64,000 bases of DNA from Mercenaria mercenaria (Eukaryota > Mollusca > Bivalvia > Venerida > Veneridae), in NCBI RefSeq assembly GCF_021730395.1, contig NC_069362.1, forward strand, positions 38,272,501 to 38,336,500. The letters are read 5' to 3'. Made by a program: the position numbers and the translations under genes. A model generated the notes under the pieces. It saw nothing but the letters and a program-made list of their open reading frames with translations. It was not told where the DNA came from and did not search any database. Below, piece by piece: positions 1 through 11,644 of this stretch; positions within the stretch are counted from its first letter, which is position 1; the number at the start of each line of letters is the position of its first letter.

Positions 1-2358
1 CTATAGCACCGTGTCCAACGTACTAGTATACGTCGCATTTACGGCGGATACGCTACATACACGGTATATTGTACGTTCCATTACCGGCATTTCCTGTTGA
101 TTTTGTCAACATCCTGTATGGTGAGGTTAGAAAAACTACTTATTTTCATTGCAGTTCAACGAGTTTAAAGAAGCGGTATATTCAGTACGAGCTGCAGATC
201 ATTAATTCACTCTCCCCATGGTAATGTGGTTTTGGCCAGTAATTCTCTAGTTTCTTCAAACATTCGAGTAAACTGACGTGTGAAGTCGGTTTCAAACTCG
301 GACGCTCACTTTCAGGTTCATTTTCTGTCTCTCAAAATCATTCTGTTGACTGTTCACCTGTTTAACGCGAGAATAGTACAAGATTTAGCTTACCAAAAGG
401 TTCCTTCTAGCGCACATTAAATATTCTTTTTAAGGGATCTTTAATAAAATAATTATGAACTATGTTTTTTGCTAGTTTACGTGCATTCTTATCTATTTAT
501 TTTAATAATACTTAAAGTTATTTCACACAAACATTTATTTAACTTAAAATAATAAACAAACACCTTCAGATGAGCGATACCAAAATATTATTAGCGGACA
601 ATAAATACCATCACTCTGTCAAAATTTGGGGAACCATTGTCGACACCTGTCCTAGTGGCACAGATCAGAATTTGGTCGTATGTTTGCCTAATTGTAATTA
701 GCAATACAATGGAAAAAAAGTTCTGCCATATGCCAGTAATTGCATTGCATGGATACTTACAGCTCCAGAACGACTAAACCAGGAGAAAAAAGGCTTTTAT
801 ATAAGTCGGCACCAACAAACTGATGGATTTGAAAAAAGTGCGTACAAAAAGTTCACAATTTGACAATTACAAAACAATTAATCAAAAGGTAACAAATTAC
901 CAAGTTCGAAATATTTATAGCTAAGTAAAGTGAATAAATGCATTATACAGTTCTAGATAAAAACAAGGGAAGTAATTGAAATGTTGTTATCCGGTGACGT
1001 TAGATCTACGTATCGTGCAATAGCATTCACAGACAAGTAAAAAATCTCAAATAACTTAATTAGTACAGTATGGATGGTTATACTTAAAATGTTAAAATAT
1101 TAAAGTTGGTATGAAATAAAATCGTAAAAAGAACTCGAATGAAACCGAGAAGAATAATAGTAGACGATATTTTTAGGCCGGAGTCTATATTTAGATGATG
1201 AATATTGATTTAGTTAATCTCGATTCTACAATATGACATGTAAGATTTAGGAGTTAGATAGTTTAAACTAAATTATTGTTTTTGTAGGTCTGTTTATTAC
1301 GTAGTTGTATTTCACTAAAGATTGACTTAAAGATGCGTAAAACACATTGGCAAATAGGCTATTTGTAATGAATATGCATGAGTACAAAATGGCGGCGCCT
1401 ACTGGAATTCGGATGCCTTTGATGATATCCTTGTATCCATTACCTGCTCAGTCAAGTGTGACATGTTCACCATAAGTGTTCCTTCTAATGAGAAGGAACA
1501 ATAACAAGTTACAAATAAACATATATATCATGGCGTAAATTCATGTTTTAGGGGAACTTTATGCCAAAATTAGCGATTTACGCCCCATAAAACGGCGCGT
1601 CAACAGAAGTACGCCACATAAAAAGGCCGTTATCTTATGCCATTCAGTTAGTACTTAGTGTATTTTTCATTTGAGAGCCGGTTTAATAAAGTATTTTTGA
1701 CTTTGTGATACATGTTTTGTATAGATCACTCATATATGATAAACAATGGCATAAGATTTTCATGTTAAGTGTTAGGTCACAGCAAATTGATTACTTGGTC
1801 AATGGATTTCCCGCTCCATTTTTTTCCAAAATAAAAGAATTTTTTTTTTTTAAATCAGCTTCCGCTCGCTTCGGTTTTTGCAGACTGATTTCAAAATTTC
1901 AAAGCGGGCCTTTTATTTCACTGTTTAGGTGCTTTTTTTCTATGTGAAGCGACATGAACTAATAAGCCGATATGACAGTTAGATTGTGTAAATAACTCTG
2001 GGAAAAGTCATATTTAGAACAGTGTCATCTAATAATCATTGATGATAAGAATAAAAGTTTTGCTGCGAACAGTCAACAGAATGATTTTGAGAGACAGAAA
2101 ATGAACCTGAAAGTGAGCGTCCGAGTTTGAAACCGACTTCACACGTCAGTTTACTCGAATGTTTGAAGAAACTAGAGAATTACTGGCCAAAACCACATTA
2201 CCATGGGGAGCGTGAATGATCTGCAGCTCGTACTGAATATACGGCTTCTTTAAACTCGTTGAACTTCAATGAAAATAAGAAGTTTTTCTAACCTCACCAT
2301 ACAGGATGTTAACAAAATCAACAGGAAATGTGACGTAAACGTTGGACACGGTGTATAG
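1..2358. mobile_element. 2.36-kb element with ~300-bp terminal inverted repeats
   Basis: The first ~356 bases are the reverse complement of about 2062-2358. The outermost bases are CTATAGCACCGTGTCC on the left and GGACACGGTGTATAG on the right. The left arm carries about 60 extra bases near its outer end. The interior (357-2061) holds no recognisable transposase or long frame; the 80-codon frame at 1705-1947 is low-complexity and not credible. The window starts at the left end, so no target duplication can be scored and the repeat may extend outward. It lies downstream of GPx exon 1, so in a GPx intron if later exons lie further left. Most likely a non-autonomous DNA transposon; superfamily not assigned. 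Confidence 0.75.
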
Positions 2359-2726
2359 GTTAAAGAGAAGCAACTTCTGCGTGCAGTTCGACTTTTCTTA
2401 AAAAGGCTGTCTCAGTTAAATGAAGAAAAGTCATATATGGAAAGTTATTATTTCTTACTGGTAACAGGAAGATATTGTTATATTGGGTTAAAAGCTATAA
2501 TTTCCTCCACCCTTTTTACACATACATATCTATTTCAGCTGGATTTTTACTTTAAAAAATGCGCATAATTCCACTAAATCGGAACGTCGACGCCAACAAA
2601 TAGGTGAGACAAATAACTCTATCTAGTCTTCGAATAGTCGAGCTTAAAACGGCACCATCTTCAACTACAAAGAACGACAGTCGACCAAGAGAACAAATGA
2701 AAGTAAATAAATAAAATACTACTCAC

Positions 2727-3038
2727 CAAGTTGAAGTTATTGCATGGGAATCCGAGCACGTGAAAAGGCATGCTCAAGAATTCCGTAGTAAGTGCGTTCA
2801 TACCCACGTAATGTGGGCGATTCAGACCTCAGTACGTCGCTAGGTTGATAATAGCAAGTATGCTGCCTTTATACCGAGATAATGATATTGTCTCATTCTC
2901 ATATATGTTCACAGCGCTATAATCATACACAGATTTTGTTGCAGGCGCGACATTGTCGCACGTGACCCTCGTGGCGCTGGCAAAAGCCAGACAACCCAAG
3001 AGGGAGGCAGCAAGAAGCTGCCCTTTAGGTATCACCAT
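2727..3038 (-). CDS. GPX: Selenocysteine glutathione peroxidase, first coding exon (partial gene)
   Basis: Reduces hydroperoxides with glutathione. The exon codes for 104 residues. Start MVIPKGQ is followed by a hydrophobic leader (LLAASLLGCLAFASA), which predicts secretion as in the GPx3 group. A peroxidase core follows: YDYSAVNIYENETISL, then INLATY, an in-frame TGA at 2829-2831 (residue 70), GLN, and LGFPCNNF. The TGA sits exactly where vertebrate GPx has Sec (NVATYUG), so read-through as Sec is the natural reading; a stop would end the protein at 69 residues. The ATG at 3038 is chosen over a GTG one codon upstream. The exon ends at a clean donor, CTTG|GTGAGT, in phase 0. The catalytic Gln of the usual FPCNQF is Asn here. 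Later exons and the SECIS element were not found in the remaining 2.7 kb to the left. Confidence 0.9.
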
Positions 3039-3041
3039 CAC

Positions 3042-3160
3042 TACTGAACTGTAAATCCCCTATGATAACATGTGACTGTCTGTACGTCGTTTTATAAGTT
3101 TGAGGATTCACTATCGCGATAACGCGTGATAATATCCTCACTATCGCCGGGCAGGTTTCA
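3042..3160 (-). promoter_or_regulatory. Putative GPx core promoter with TATA box
   Basis: On the minus strand TATAAA lies at 3091-3096, about 55 bases before the ATG, which would place the transcription start near 3062-3066. Upstream is a partly self-complementary stretch, GATAACGCGTGATAATATC, near 3115-3135. The same order of elements recurs, eroded, at about 4210-4330, which helps delimit the promoter block. Start site and factor binding are inferred, not seen. Confidence 0.5.
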
Positions 3161-3231
3161 TCTTGATTTAGTGTTCTATTTTTTTGTTAAAGCTTGTCTG
3201 AAGCTTCCTTAACAAAACTAGTGACGTTCTG

Positions 3232-3557
3232 CATAAAGGCATAAACTAGTGATGTGCGGCAGAAAGTAGTAATGCGCGGCATAAGCTAGTGATGTGCGGC
3301 ATAAACTAGCGATGTAAGGGCAGAAAGTAGTGATGTGCGGTATAAACTAGCGATGATCCGATGAGGGGTAGAAAGTAGTGATGTGCGGCATAAACTATTG
3401 ATCTGCGGCATAAACTAGCGATGTGCGGGCAGAAAGTAGTGATGTGCGGCATAAACTAGCGATGTGCGGCAGAAAGTAGTGATGTGCGGCATAAACCAGC
3501 GATGTGCGGCAAAACGTAGTGATGTGCGGCATAAACTATTGATCTGCGGCATAAACT
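3232..3557. repeat. Minisatellite, ~20-bp unit, left part
   Basis: Roughly 16 tandem copies alternate between GATGTGCGGCATAAACTAGC and GATGTGCGGCAGAAAGTAGT, with small variants. The array lies about 190 bases upstream of the GPx ATG. Its first unit grades into the upstream flank (ACTAGTGACGTTCTGCATAAA), so it probably grew from that flank. The array resumes at 6613 after the inserted element. Confidence 0.92.
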
Positions 3558-3562
3558 AGCGA
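3558..3562. repeat. Left target-site duplication AGCGA
   Basis: AGCGA here and at 6613-6617 flank the 3.05-kb element exactly. Removing the element and one copy restores an uninterrupted minisatellite unit. Confidence 0.85.
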
Positions 3563-6500
3563 CACGCCATGTACCCGGATAATCTTAACTCTGTTCAGCG
3601 ACCCTAACTCAGTGCCAACATGGCGGATGTAAAGCCGATACAACTTTGTTTTCTGTGTAATTACGATGTATAAAGGAATGTTTCTGTTGTTATATCTATC
3701 TCCATTGATCAAGTGTATATTTATTTCAAAATGCATCATGTTAAATATATCAACCATTGTGTTTTCAGGTGGGAAAACGACGAACAAGGCAATTTTTTCA
3801 ATGAAAACTTTTACAAAAAATCTTTAAAAATACTTCTATGCTTTGGATGTCCCAGTATTTTGTTGTTGAAAGCAAAGATATATGCATTATAGGCCCGTTA
3901 CACAATGGTGTTAAAACCCACTACATGTCGACTACAAGACATTTACTACAAATGATACGACAGCGACGAAAAATAAAGTAATAACTTATAAATATAAACC
4001 GAATGAAGTTATTCATGGGAATGGCATAAAAACAAATTACCGTAGTAATTTGTCGTATGGCGGATAACCTAACGTCTAGTATTGCAATAGGGATAAGAAA
4101 TGAGTTGTTCATTCTCAATTGTTGCGCTTATTGTAAACATTACTTTGTTAGGCGGAATTTATCCTCGTGGACGTGGAAAAAGAAAAGGAGGAGAAGAATC
4201 TTCATTAATTAATATATGAACTGTAATCCTATGACAAACAGTGACTTCTGTACGTCGTTTCATAAGTTTTAATTTATGCAATAACGCATGATAAATCTGA
4301 CTAATCGCGGCGTTTCATATAATATTCAGTTTCTATTAATTGTTAAATTGTTAATTCTTAAAAAATATATTCTAAAACCATACTAGTGTTGGGCAAGTTG
4401 TATGCCCAAAGCTAGTGATTCGCTAACTAGCATGTATCGAAGTAGTATGTCTTCTGCTGACCCGATGTGTGTGTGTGTCGCTAACTCTCCCCTCTGTCTC
4501 GCATAAACTACATGTCGCAACAAGTCGCAAAACACGATGTGTCAGAAGATATGTGGATAAATGCGTTTCCAAAACTTGTATATCGTACAGTGTAAGAGCT
4601 TTTTATAGAGGTGCTAATGGAATATTTTTGAAATTGTTTAAATGGGATTAGATTTATGATTAATTATTAAATATGATATTTTTCAGACGGTAAATAGGGA
4701 AAAAAGTGTGTGTGCGGTGTGATGTGGTGGGGTGGGGGAGTAATGCATGGACTGACGGGACAGGGGTGTGGGTATCCTTACATTTTTCACTTGTCCACGG
4801 AACTTAAAAATCCACTTGTCCATAGTCAAATTTCACTTGCTCTGATTTGTAATATCAAACCTTCATGAAAGCGCAAATAGACTGTAGATCGACTTCTTTA
4901 TTTAGGACAATGAAAAGAAAAGCATATCACAGTAACTGTGGTAAAAAATAAGCTGTTGAAATATTTGCCTTTAAATGTTTATAAAAGTCTGAAATCACGT
5001 TAGCAGTGTTCGGGATCTTTTGAGGTCATGCCCGAAACACTGCCTACGCAATGGTGCAAAGCCAGATGAATTCAGAGAAAGACACTTAAAACGTTCCGAC
5101 TTGTCTTAGTCATACTTGCGATCTCTGTGTGCTTTTGATTTTAATTTGGCTGACTACTGGCTCCAATATTTCCTTTGACAGTGACTTATTGTCTCAGCAG
5201 TTGGAATTCTACTTACAAACTTGTCATAATACTTTTTAAGTTTTTACGTTTCTGATGTCTTTAAATGTCCTTTTAGTTCTCTGTGTGTAACCCTTGTTTT
5301 CCTTTTTTAGTTTTAGTTACAGAATGCTATATGTTGATGATGAAAATATTTTTCTTCAGCTACTTTAAGTAGTTCTTACGTTCCCTTTAGCATGTATGAT
5401 TTCTTCTTTTATGTTTTTTTTTAAATGCATGTTGTAAAATGTGACTCTTCTTATTTTTGTGTAGTGTCAGCTAATCTTTTTTTTATGTTGCTTTAAATGT
5501 GCTAAATCTGTATGTGGTAAATTACTTTTTCCTTTTATTTGCTAGTACCTCTGTGCTATTTTGTTTTAATGCGCTGTAACATGTATATGATAATTTGTGA
5601 TTTGTTTCTTATCTACTTAGAGTCAGATGCTTTATTTGCTTTATTGTGCTTTAACATATTTGCATTTTATTACAGCTGATTTACTTATGTCGAGCTTATT
5701 TACATGTGTTTGCCGGAAAATAGCTTTAAGCTAGTGTTATATGTTTATACTTATCCGACGTTAAATAAATCTTCTTGTGTCTAAATCTTCTCTGATATTT
5801 TATCATAGTCACCGAGTTACAGTGTGCGCGAGACATAGTCAAAGAACCCATTATCTTTATCACCTCCATACACTTAAAGCAACACACAAACTAAATGATA
5901 TTTTATGTTTTCTCATTTTATACCTGAAAAAAGTATGCTTGTCCGCGGACACACAGAATGAAAAATGCACTTGTCCGCCTGCAAAAAAAAATCACGAGTC
6001 GGATAAGTTGGACATAGGAATCCCACATCCCTGCAGGGGTGGGTAGATTAAAGAACTTCGAGCATCAACAGTCCATAAAAAAGCACAGACGAACAGCCGT
6101 TTTTGTTTGGTTAGGTGTTTATCCATTCTAAGTTCGTATTTATCCAGCACTGTTTCCTATACCAGTTAGGAATTATCCGCAAATTTAAACCCACCTCATA
6201 ATCAATATAATTTTTAAGCTATGAAATCAATTTCAAACTATGATACTGTTAAACATTGTCAAAGAGATATTTATGGAACTAATACATTTAATAAGTAAGG
6301 TCTTACTGCAATATCTGGTACTTTAAAACAGTTAGAAACATAAAACATGTTCATTTTGAAGACTTTTTGGAGTACATTTAATGAATTCCAACCACATAAT
6401 GTGACATTTCGATTGAAATATTTAGTACACAAAACATGTTATCAATACAGGATATTATGACTATCAAAAGTTTTAAGCTAACATTGCATACTCACATAAA

Positions 6501-6612
6501 ACATGAAAAAAAAGACAAGGACATTAACTACATACATCGTCTTTCTGTCAGCCATGTTGGCACTGAGTTACGGTCGCTGAACAGAGTTAGGATTATCCGG
6601 GTACATGGCGTG
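3563..6612. mobile_element. 3.05-kb TIR transposon carrying a GPx fragment
   Basis: Terminal inverted repeats of 62 bp (3563-3624 and 6551-6612) match at 60 positions and start CACGCCATGTACCC. The flanking 5-bp duplication AGCGA and the interrupted minisatellite show a simple insertion. The element contains an eroded GPx promoter and exon copy (about 3940-4435), a T-rich stretch (about 4900-5780) and another repeat with partly inverted ends (about 4757-6045, CAGGGGTGTGGG and its complement). No transposase is recognisable, so it is non-autonomous. CAC ends plus a 5-bp duplication occur in Transib-like transposons, but the match is too short to assign the family. Confidence 0.85.
3940..4435 (-). 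pseudogene. Eroded copy of the GPx promoter, first exon and intron start
   Basis: On the minus strand the segment aligns with the GPx locus in order. The distal flank (ACTAGTG...GCCCAAAGCTAGTGAT) comes first, then the promoter core (ACGCATGATAAATC, CTTATGAAACGACGTACAG). Next come exon parts TGAGAATGAACAACTCATTTC and ATTACTACGG, then CATTCCCATGAATAACTTC matching the coding of FPCNNF. Intron-like sequence follows (TTATTACTTTATTTT, CTGTCG, TTTGTAG). Stops and indels break the frame, the exon middle is hard to align, and the TATA box has become TATGAAA. Because promoter and intron are included, this is a DNA-level copy, not a retrocopy. It lies wholly inside the 3.05-kb transposon. Confidence 0.7.
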
Positions 6613-6720
6613 AGCGATGTGCGGGCAGAAAGTAGTGATGTGCGGCATAAACTATTGATCTGCGGCATAAACTAGCGATGTGCGGGCAGAAAGTAGTGAT
6701 GTGCGGCATAAACTATTCAT
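6613..6720. repeat. Minisatellite, right part
   Basis: Five or so units of the array at 3232-3557 continue in the same orientation after the inserted element, beginning with the second AGCGA copy. Confidence 0.9.
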
Positions 6721-6799
6721 GAGCGATATAAACGTCACCGCCAGATTGAATGACCGCTTCCGCTGTACACACAATGAATGAACCTAAGTTAAATTTAAC

Positions 6800-7160
6800 G
6801 TATCCGATCCACAAATAAGCAAAATTTCTATTAAAATATATAAAATTTTGATACCTGGTAAGCTCATATAATTTTGGTATCATTAGAAGGTGTATTGTCT
6901 ACTGAAAAAGAAAATATAAATTAGATATCAAAATATGTTATAGAATTTTTATTTTTATTACTTTACATTCTTCAATGATACTTCAACAGAAATCCAGTTA
7001 TTACAGTGTAAAATTTATCATTTTGCAGTCAAAAGGCATGACTTTAATGATTCTTGCATATTATTTATGGTCATCGTATTTACTAATTGTTGTGCAGCAG
7101 AAAACGATACAAAAAATATGGGGTTACCAGGCATCGAAATTTTATTTGTGGATCGGATAC
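6800..7160. mobile_element. ~360-bp MITE with TATCCGATCC ends
   Basis: The left end GTATCCGATCCACAAATAA is the exact complement of the right end TTATTTGTGGATCGGATAC. Inside, GATACCTGGTAAGCTCATAT has an inverted counterpart (ATGGGGTTACCAGGCATC), so the inverted repeat extends about 90 bases with gaps. It is too short to code for a transposase. TA bases at both ends would suit a Tc1/mariner-type duplication, but this is not certain. Confidence 0.65.
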
Positions 7161-7911
7161 CTTCATAACATAAACTTACCTTAATAAGATTCGTTAATTT
7201 GCTTAGTTTAGTTCACATGGTAATTAAAGTATTCTAATACGTGGTAATATGCATGTATACTAGAGGTAATTTAAATCTGCAAAAAGTATACAGTTACATG
7301 AAAACATTAAAGCAAATCACACAATTTCTCTTCAGTCATGAGATTGTATGGTTAAGTTGAACTTTTGCTTTATTTCACACAAACCATATTTATCTGAAAG
7401 GATAACAAGTAGAAAGCAATTGCAATTAAAACAGGAAATTATGATGATATTAATAAGCCTATATTGTTCTATTCCCGCATTAATGTTAGTGAATCGATTA
7501 TATCAGTCATGTGACATAGCCGGGGTGGTTTTGTCTGTTAGTAAGGGTTTTCTGCGACGTCAGCCTAGCGGTCACACAACAAGACCGTACAATCATCCGA
7601 GTCTTACTAAAGTTGTGACTGATTGAGCGAATTGTATTGCATTGTCGTTCGACTGTTCGAAAATCATATCAGTGTAAGACAACACAATTGAAGACCTACC
7701 TAAAACCAGCTACGACTAGTTTTTTTTCCACATTATCGCAGACCTACCTACGACTGAATTTATACATGTGTCAAACTAATACTACCCAGACATTGTGGCA
7801 GGACTTTTCTACGATTCCTTGCATTTTCCAGATATGACCGGTAGTAATATGTTATGTTGTCTTACTTCTCAGTGTGTCTGGAAGAAAAGTATTCATGACC
7901 TCGGAGTTTTG
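7161..7911. other. No gene recognised
   Basis: AT-rich sequence downstream of the PAN/propeller gene. Short frames at 7348-7626 and 7637-7837 resemble no family and have no splice context that I can support. Confidence 0.4.
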
Positions 7912-7917
7912 TTTATT
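7912..7917 (-). promoter_or_regulatory. Candidate poly(A) signal of the PAN/propeller gene
   Basis: AATAAA on the minus strand, about 100 bases beyond the stop codon at 8018-8020. Confidence 0.45.
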
Positions 7918-8017
7918 AATGTGCGAGTGGTTACCGGTTCGTATAAAAAGTAACTGGTATCTATTTTTCAAAATTCAGCTTTCTACCTCTTTTGCAATAT
8001 GGTGAAATTTTTTATAT

Positions 8018-8257
8018 TTAAAACTGTATTTGGCCTTGCGGCGTTAACGATTTTGTCGGATTGTTATTATCCGAAGTGTGGTCTAGTTGATATGTGTAGA
8101 CATTTCCGCTTGAGTCAATCAGAGCGTAGTTCTTTTTCGGCTCGTTTCCGTATCCGGTGGCAGCCACAATATCTGTTGGAATGTCACTCCATGGGTTCAT
8201 GTCAAATCCGTTCATATCGGGCACTTGTTCTGTTTTATTAAAATATCTGGTCCCGTG
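8018..8257 (-). CDS. PAN/propeller gene exon 5 (terminal)
   Basis: The acceptor ATTATACAG|CACGGGACC keeps phase 0 with exon 4. The alternative acceptor 28 bases downstream would shift the frame and meet a stop. The exon encodes 79 residues, HGTRYFNKTEQVPD to TPQGQIQF, then TAA at 8018-8020. The fourth propeller-like repeat is WSDIPTDIVAATGYG...NYALIDSSGNVYTY. A potential N-glycosylation site (NKT) lies near the start. Confidence 0.75.
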   Translation of the reverse strand, partial: HGTRYFNKTEQVPDMNGFDMNPWSDIPTDIVAATGYGNEPKKNYALIDSSGNVYTYQLDHTSDNNNPTKSLTPQGQIQF

Positions 8258-11200
8258 CTGTATAATAATTAGAACAAATTTACTGGTCCCGTGCTATATG
8301 ATAATTAAAACATTTTATTTGTCCCGTGCTATATGATAATTAGAACATGTTTAAAAATGATTATCTACACAACTATAGAGTGCAATATGGTGACATTATC
8401 TTATTCAGATTACAACAAATCATATCAGATAACATAGTCATAAATCGATGCATTTGAACATATTAACCGTTATATATAACCCTAACCCGCCTTCTATTAT
8501 TTTGCAAATACCTTGAAAAATACTGAAATTACGTTTTTTTCTTCTTCAAATTTAGGGTTTTAAGTACGCTCAGAACTAACTGAAATTGAGTTTTTTTTTC
8601 AAAGTTAGGGTTTAAGGTACGCTCAGAACTATATGTTGTTTCTCACAAGCATTTTTTCCAAAATGAAAAAGTGGTCATCATATTAATTTACTCGTTTTAA
8701 GGTCATACCATTTTCGAAAACGCGATAAAACAAAATATCATAAAACGTCTGGAATTTACAAACTAGTGAAAAATATTTTGAAGAAAAGAAAATGACAAGT
8801 CGTTGTCGTGCCTAATCGACAAAGGGTATTTATTAGTTGGGTGGTATTTAACAATTTCCAGTAAAAAACTCTGTATCCTTTTTACTGATATTAACACGCT
8901 TTCTAAAAACAAAAACAACTTCTGCACACAAGAAGAGCACAGCAGAATCAGTTTTTGTGATACTCAGTGCATGAACCTTGTCACATGTGCACGTAAAGCT
9001 CTCGTTGTAACGGATGTAACTACGGCCCGTGAAACTCGTGTTCAGCTCAATTTTGTAAGAATATCGCATCTCTGTTAAAGTGTTGGCACTGTTAAATAAT
9101 TAATGAATTGACCATGATGTATAATTCTGAGAAACTTAAGTTGTCTTTATGTAATAAACTGCTTTCGTGTACGATATGTGACGGTGACCTGATTGAAAAC
9201 GTTGACATGTTGATGTCACACGTATGTCCTATATCGCAATCTGTCAGGCACGAGTTTGTAAATAAAAGCTTTGGATTTACATGAATTACAACACGAGTTC
9301 CACGTGTACAGGTGACAAATGTCATCCTTAGAGTATCACAAAAAAGCTTACAATTTAGATCGGATTTAATGAATAATAATAAATGTATCTCAAAATATCT
9401 GCATACAAGTTGCAACAATGAAATATATGCCATGATTGGATGTTGTATTTTTCTTTTTCTTGAGTCCATCCCTGTATTTTTATGACTTGTGGCAGTAAAA
9501 TGAATAAATCTGTGTATCTGCGTTGTTAGATATTTTTGAACTTTTGATATATATCCTTAGTACAAGAGGGGCAAGATGGCCCTAGATCGCTCACCTGAAT
9601 AACACACCATAACAGTGTAAACATGTTTTACCTAGTGATTTTATGGAGACAAATATTCTGACCAATTTTCATTAAGACTGGACCAAAAACGTGGCCTCTT
9701 GAGTGTAAACAAGCATTTTCTTTGATTTGACCTAGTTTTTACCCCACATGACCCAGATTCGAACTTGTCTAAGACTTCAAAATAACAAACATTCTGACAA
9801 AGCTTTTTGAAGATAGAATAAAAAATGTGCCCCCCCCCCCAGGGTGTAAACAAGCTTATTCTTTGATTTGGCCTGGTGACCTAGTTTTTTACCCACATGA
9901 CCCAGATAAAAATTTATTAGACATTTCATGCAGACAAACATTCTGACCAAGTTTCATGCACATCAACTGAACAAGAGTGTTAACAAGCTTTTCCTTTGAT
10001 TTGACCGGGTGACCTAGTTTCTAATCCCATATGACCCAGTTTCAAATTTGGCCTATGAATCATCAAGATAAACATTCTGACCAAGTTTCATGAAGATAGG
10101 AACATAAATGTGGCCTCAATAGTTTTAACAAGCTTTTCTTTTGATTTGACCGGGTGACCTAGTTTTTGACCCCACATAATCCAGTTTTTAACTTGGCCTA
10201 GAAATCACTAAGATAGTCATTCTGACCAAGTTTCAAGAAGATTGGGTCATAAATGTGGCCTCTAAGTTGTTAACAGCTTTTCTTTTGATTTGACCTGATG
10301 ACCTAGTTTTTGACCCGACATGACCTAGTTTCAATCCAAGCCTAGAGATCATCAAGATAAACATTTTCTGTAAGTTTGTATCAAATCAAAGCATAAATGA
10401 AACCTCTAGATGGCTGAAAGGACCAAATAGAAAATTTTGCCCCTTTCAGGGGCAGTTACTCTAGAACCCATGAGGAATCTAGCCGGTTTTCGAAAGGACT
10501 CGAGATCTTGTTGTGACTTAACTTGTGTGTAAGTGTAGTTAAAATCAAATATAAAATGTCACTTCTATCGTGTTCACAAGGTAAAAATTAACACATTTTT
10601 GGCTCTTTCAGGGGTCAATCAGGGGCCGTAACTCCATAACCTATGATTGGATCTGACAGATTCATCATGGAATCCAAGATTTATTGCTGTTAAAAGATAT
10701 TTTGCTAGTTTGTATCAAATCAAACCATAAATGAAGTCTCTATATGGCTGCAAAAGCCAAAATAGCAAATTTTGGCCCTTTAAGGGGCCATAACTCAGGA
10801 ACCCATAATGGGATCTGGCCAGTGTTCGAAAGAACTGAGATATTATGCCAATACAAGTTGTGTGCAAGTTTGATTAAAGTTGATTGCAATAATTATGTGG
10901 TCTCTATTGTGTTCACAAGCCAAAAATAGCAAATAGCATAACTCTAGAACCCATGATGGGATCTGGCCAGTTTTCGAAAGGAACCGAGATATTATGCCAA
11001 TACAAGTTGTTTGCAAGCTTGATTAAAGTTGATTGCAAAATGTGGTTTCTATCGTGTTCACAAGCCAAAAATAGCATTTTGGCCCTCAACGGGGCCATAA
11101 CTCTGGAACCCATGATGGGATCTGGCAAGTCCGAGATATTATGCCAATACAAGTTCTGTGCAAGTTTGATTAAAGTTGATTGCAAAATGTGGTCTCTTTC

Positions 11201-11611
11201 GTGTTCACAAGAAATTGTGGACGGACGGACGGACGACGGACGAAGCTCATCCTGTCACTACATGACATGTGAGTTAATAAAAAAGTACATCCAATAATTT
11301 TTATGGTTTTGACAAATTAGCTGATATTGGATAAGCTGTTTAATTCAATGTGTTAACTTAATTTAGTCGTTGCTCATGAACTTCACTGCCAGTATAATGT
11401 CTCATAAAGCTGTACATAACTGACGCCGGAGAGTTTGAATCTGCATACCAAGTATCAGTAATATCTGTCAAGAGTCGTTGAAATTTAATGCATTTATTTT
11501 AACTTCTGTATCAGTTTGTGCTTTTTCTACCAGTTAAATCTGTTGCCGTTACGTGAAACTTTAGTTAGTCAAACAATGAAAGCTAAATACTAGTACCTCG
11601 AGAGTGGTTCA

Positions 11612-11644
<33 letters not shown>

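Noticed and set aside
4757-6045. Separate transposon nested in the 3.05-kb element
   Set aside because: CAGGGGTGTGGG and its complement suggest inverted ends, but the match is short and gapped and no target duplication is found; left as a note only.
6436-6675. 79-codon frame crossing the right TIR of the 3.05-kb element
   Set aside because: It spans the element end and the minisatellite, so it is fortuitous.
9092-9469. 125-codon minus-strand frame
   Set aside because: No family resemblance and no needed place in the phase-complete PAN/propeller model.
11350-11480. Possible minus-strand exon (DITDTWYADSNSPASVMYSF)
   Set aside because: Poor acceptor tract and no matching donor; the gene joins in phase without it.
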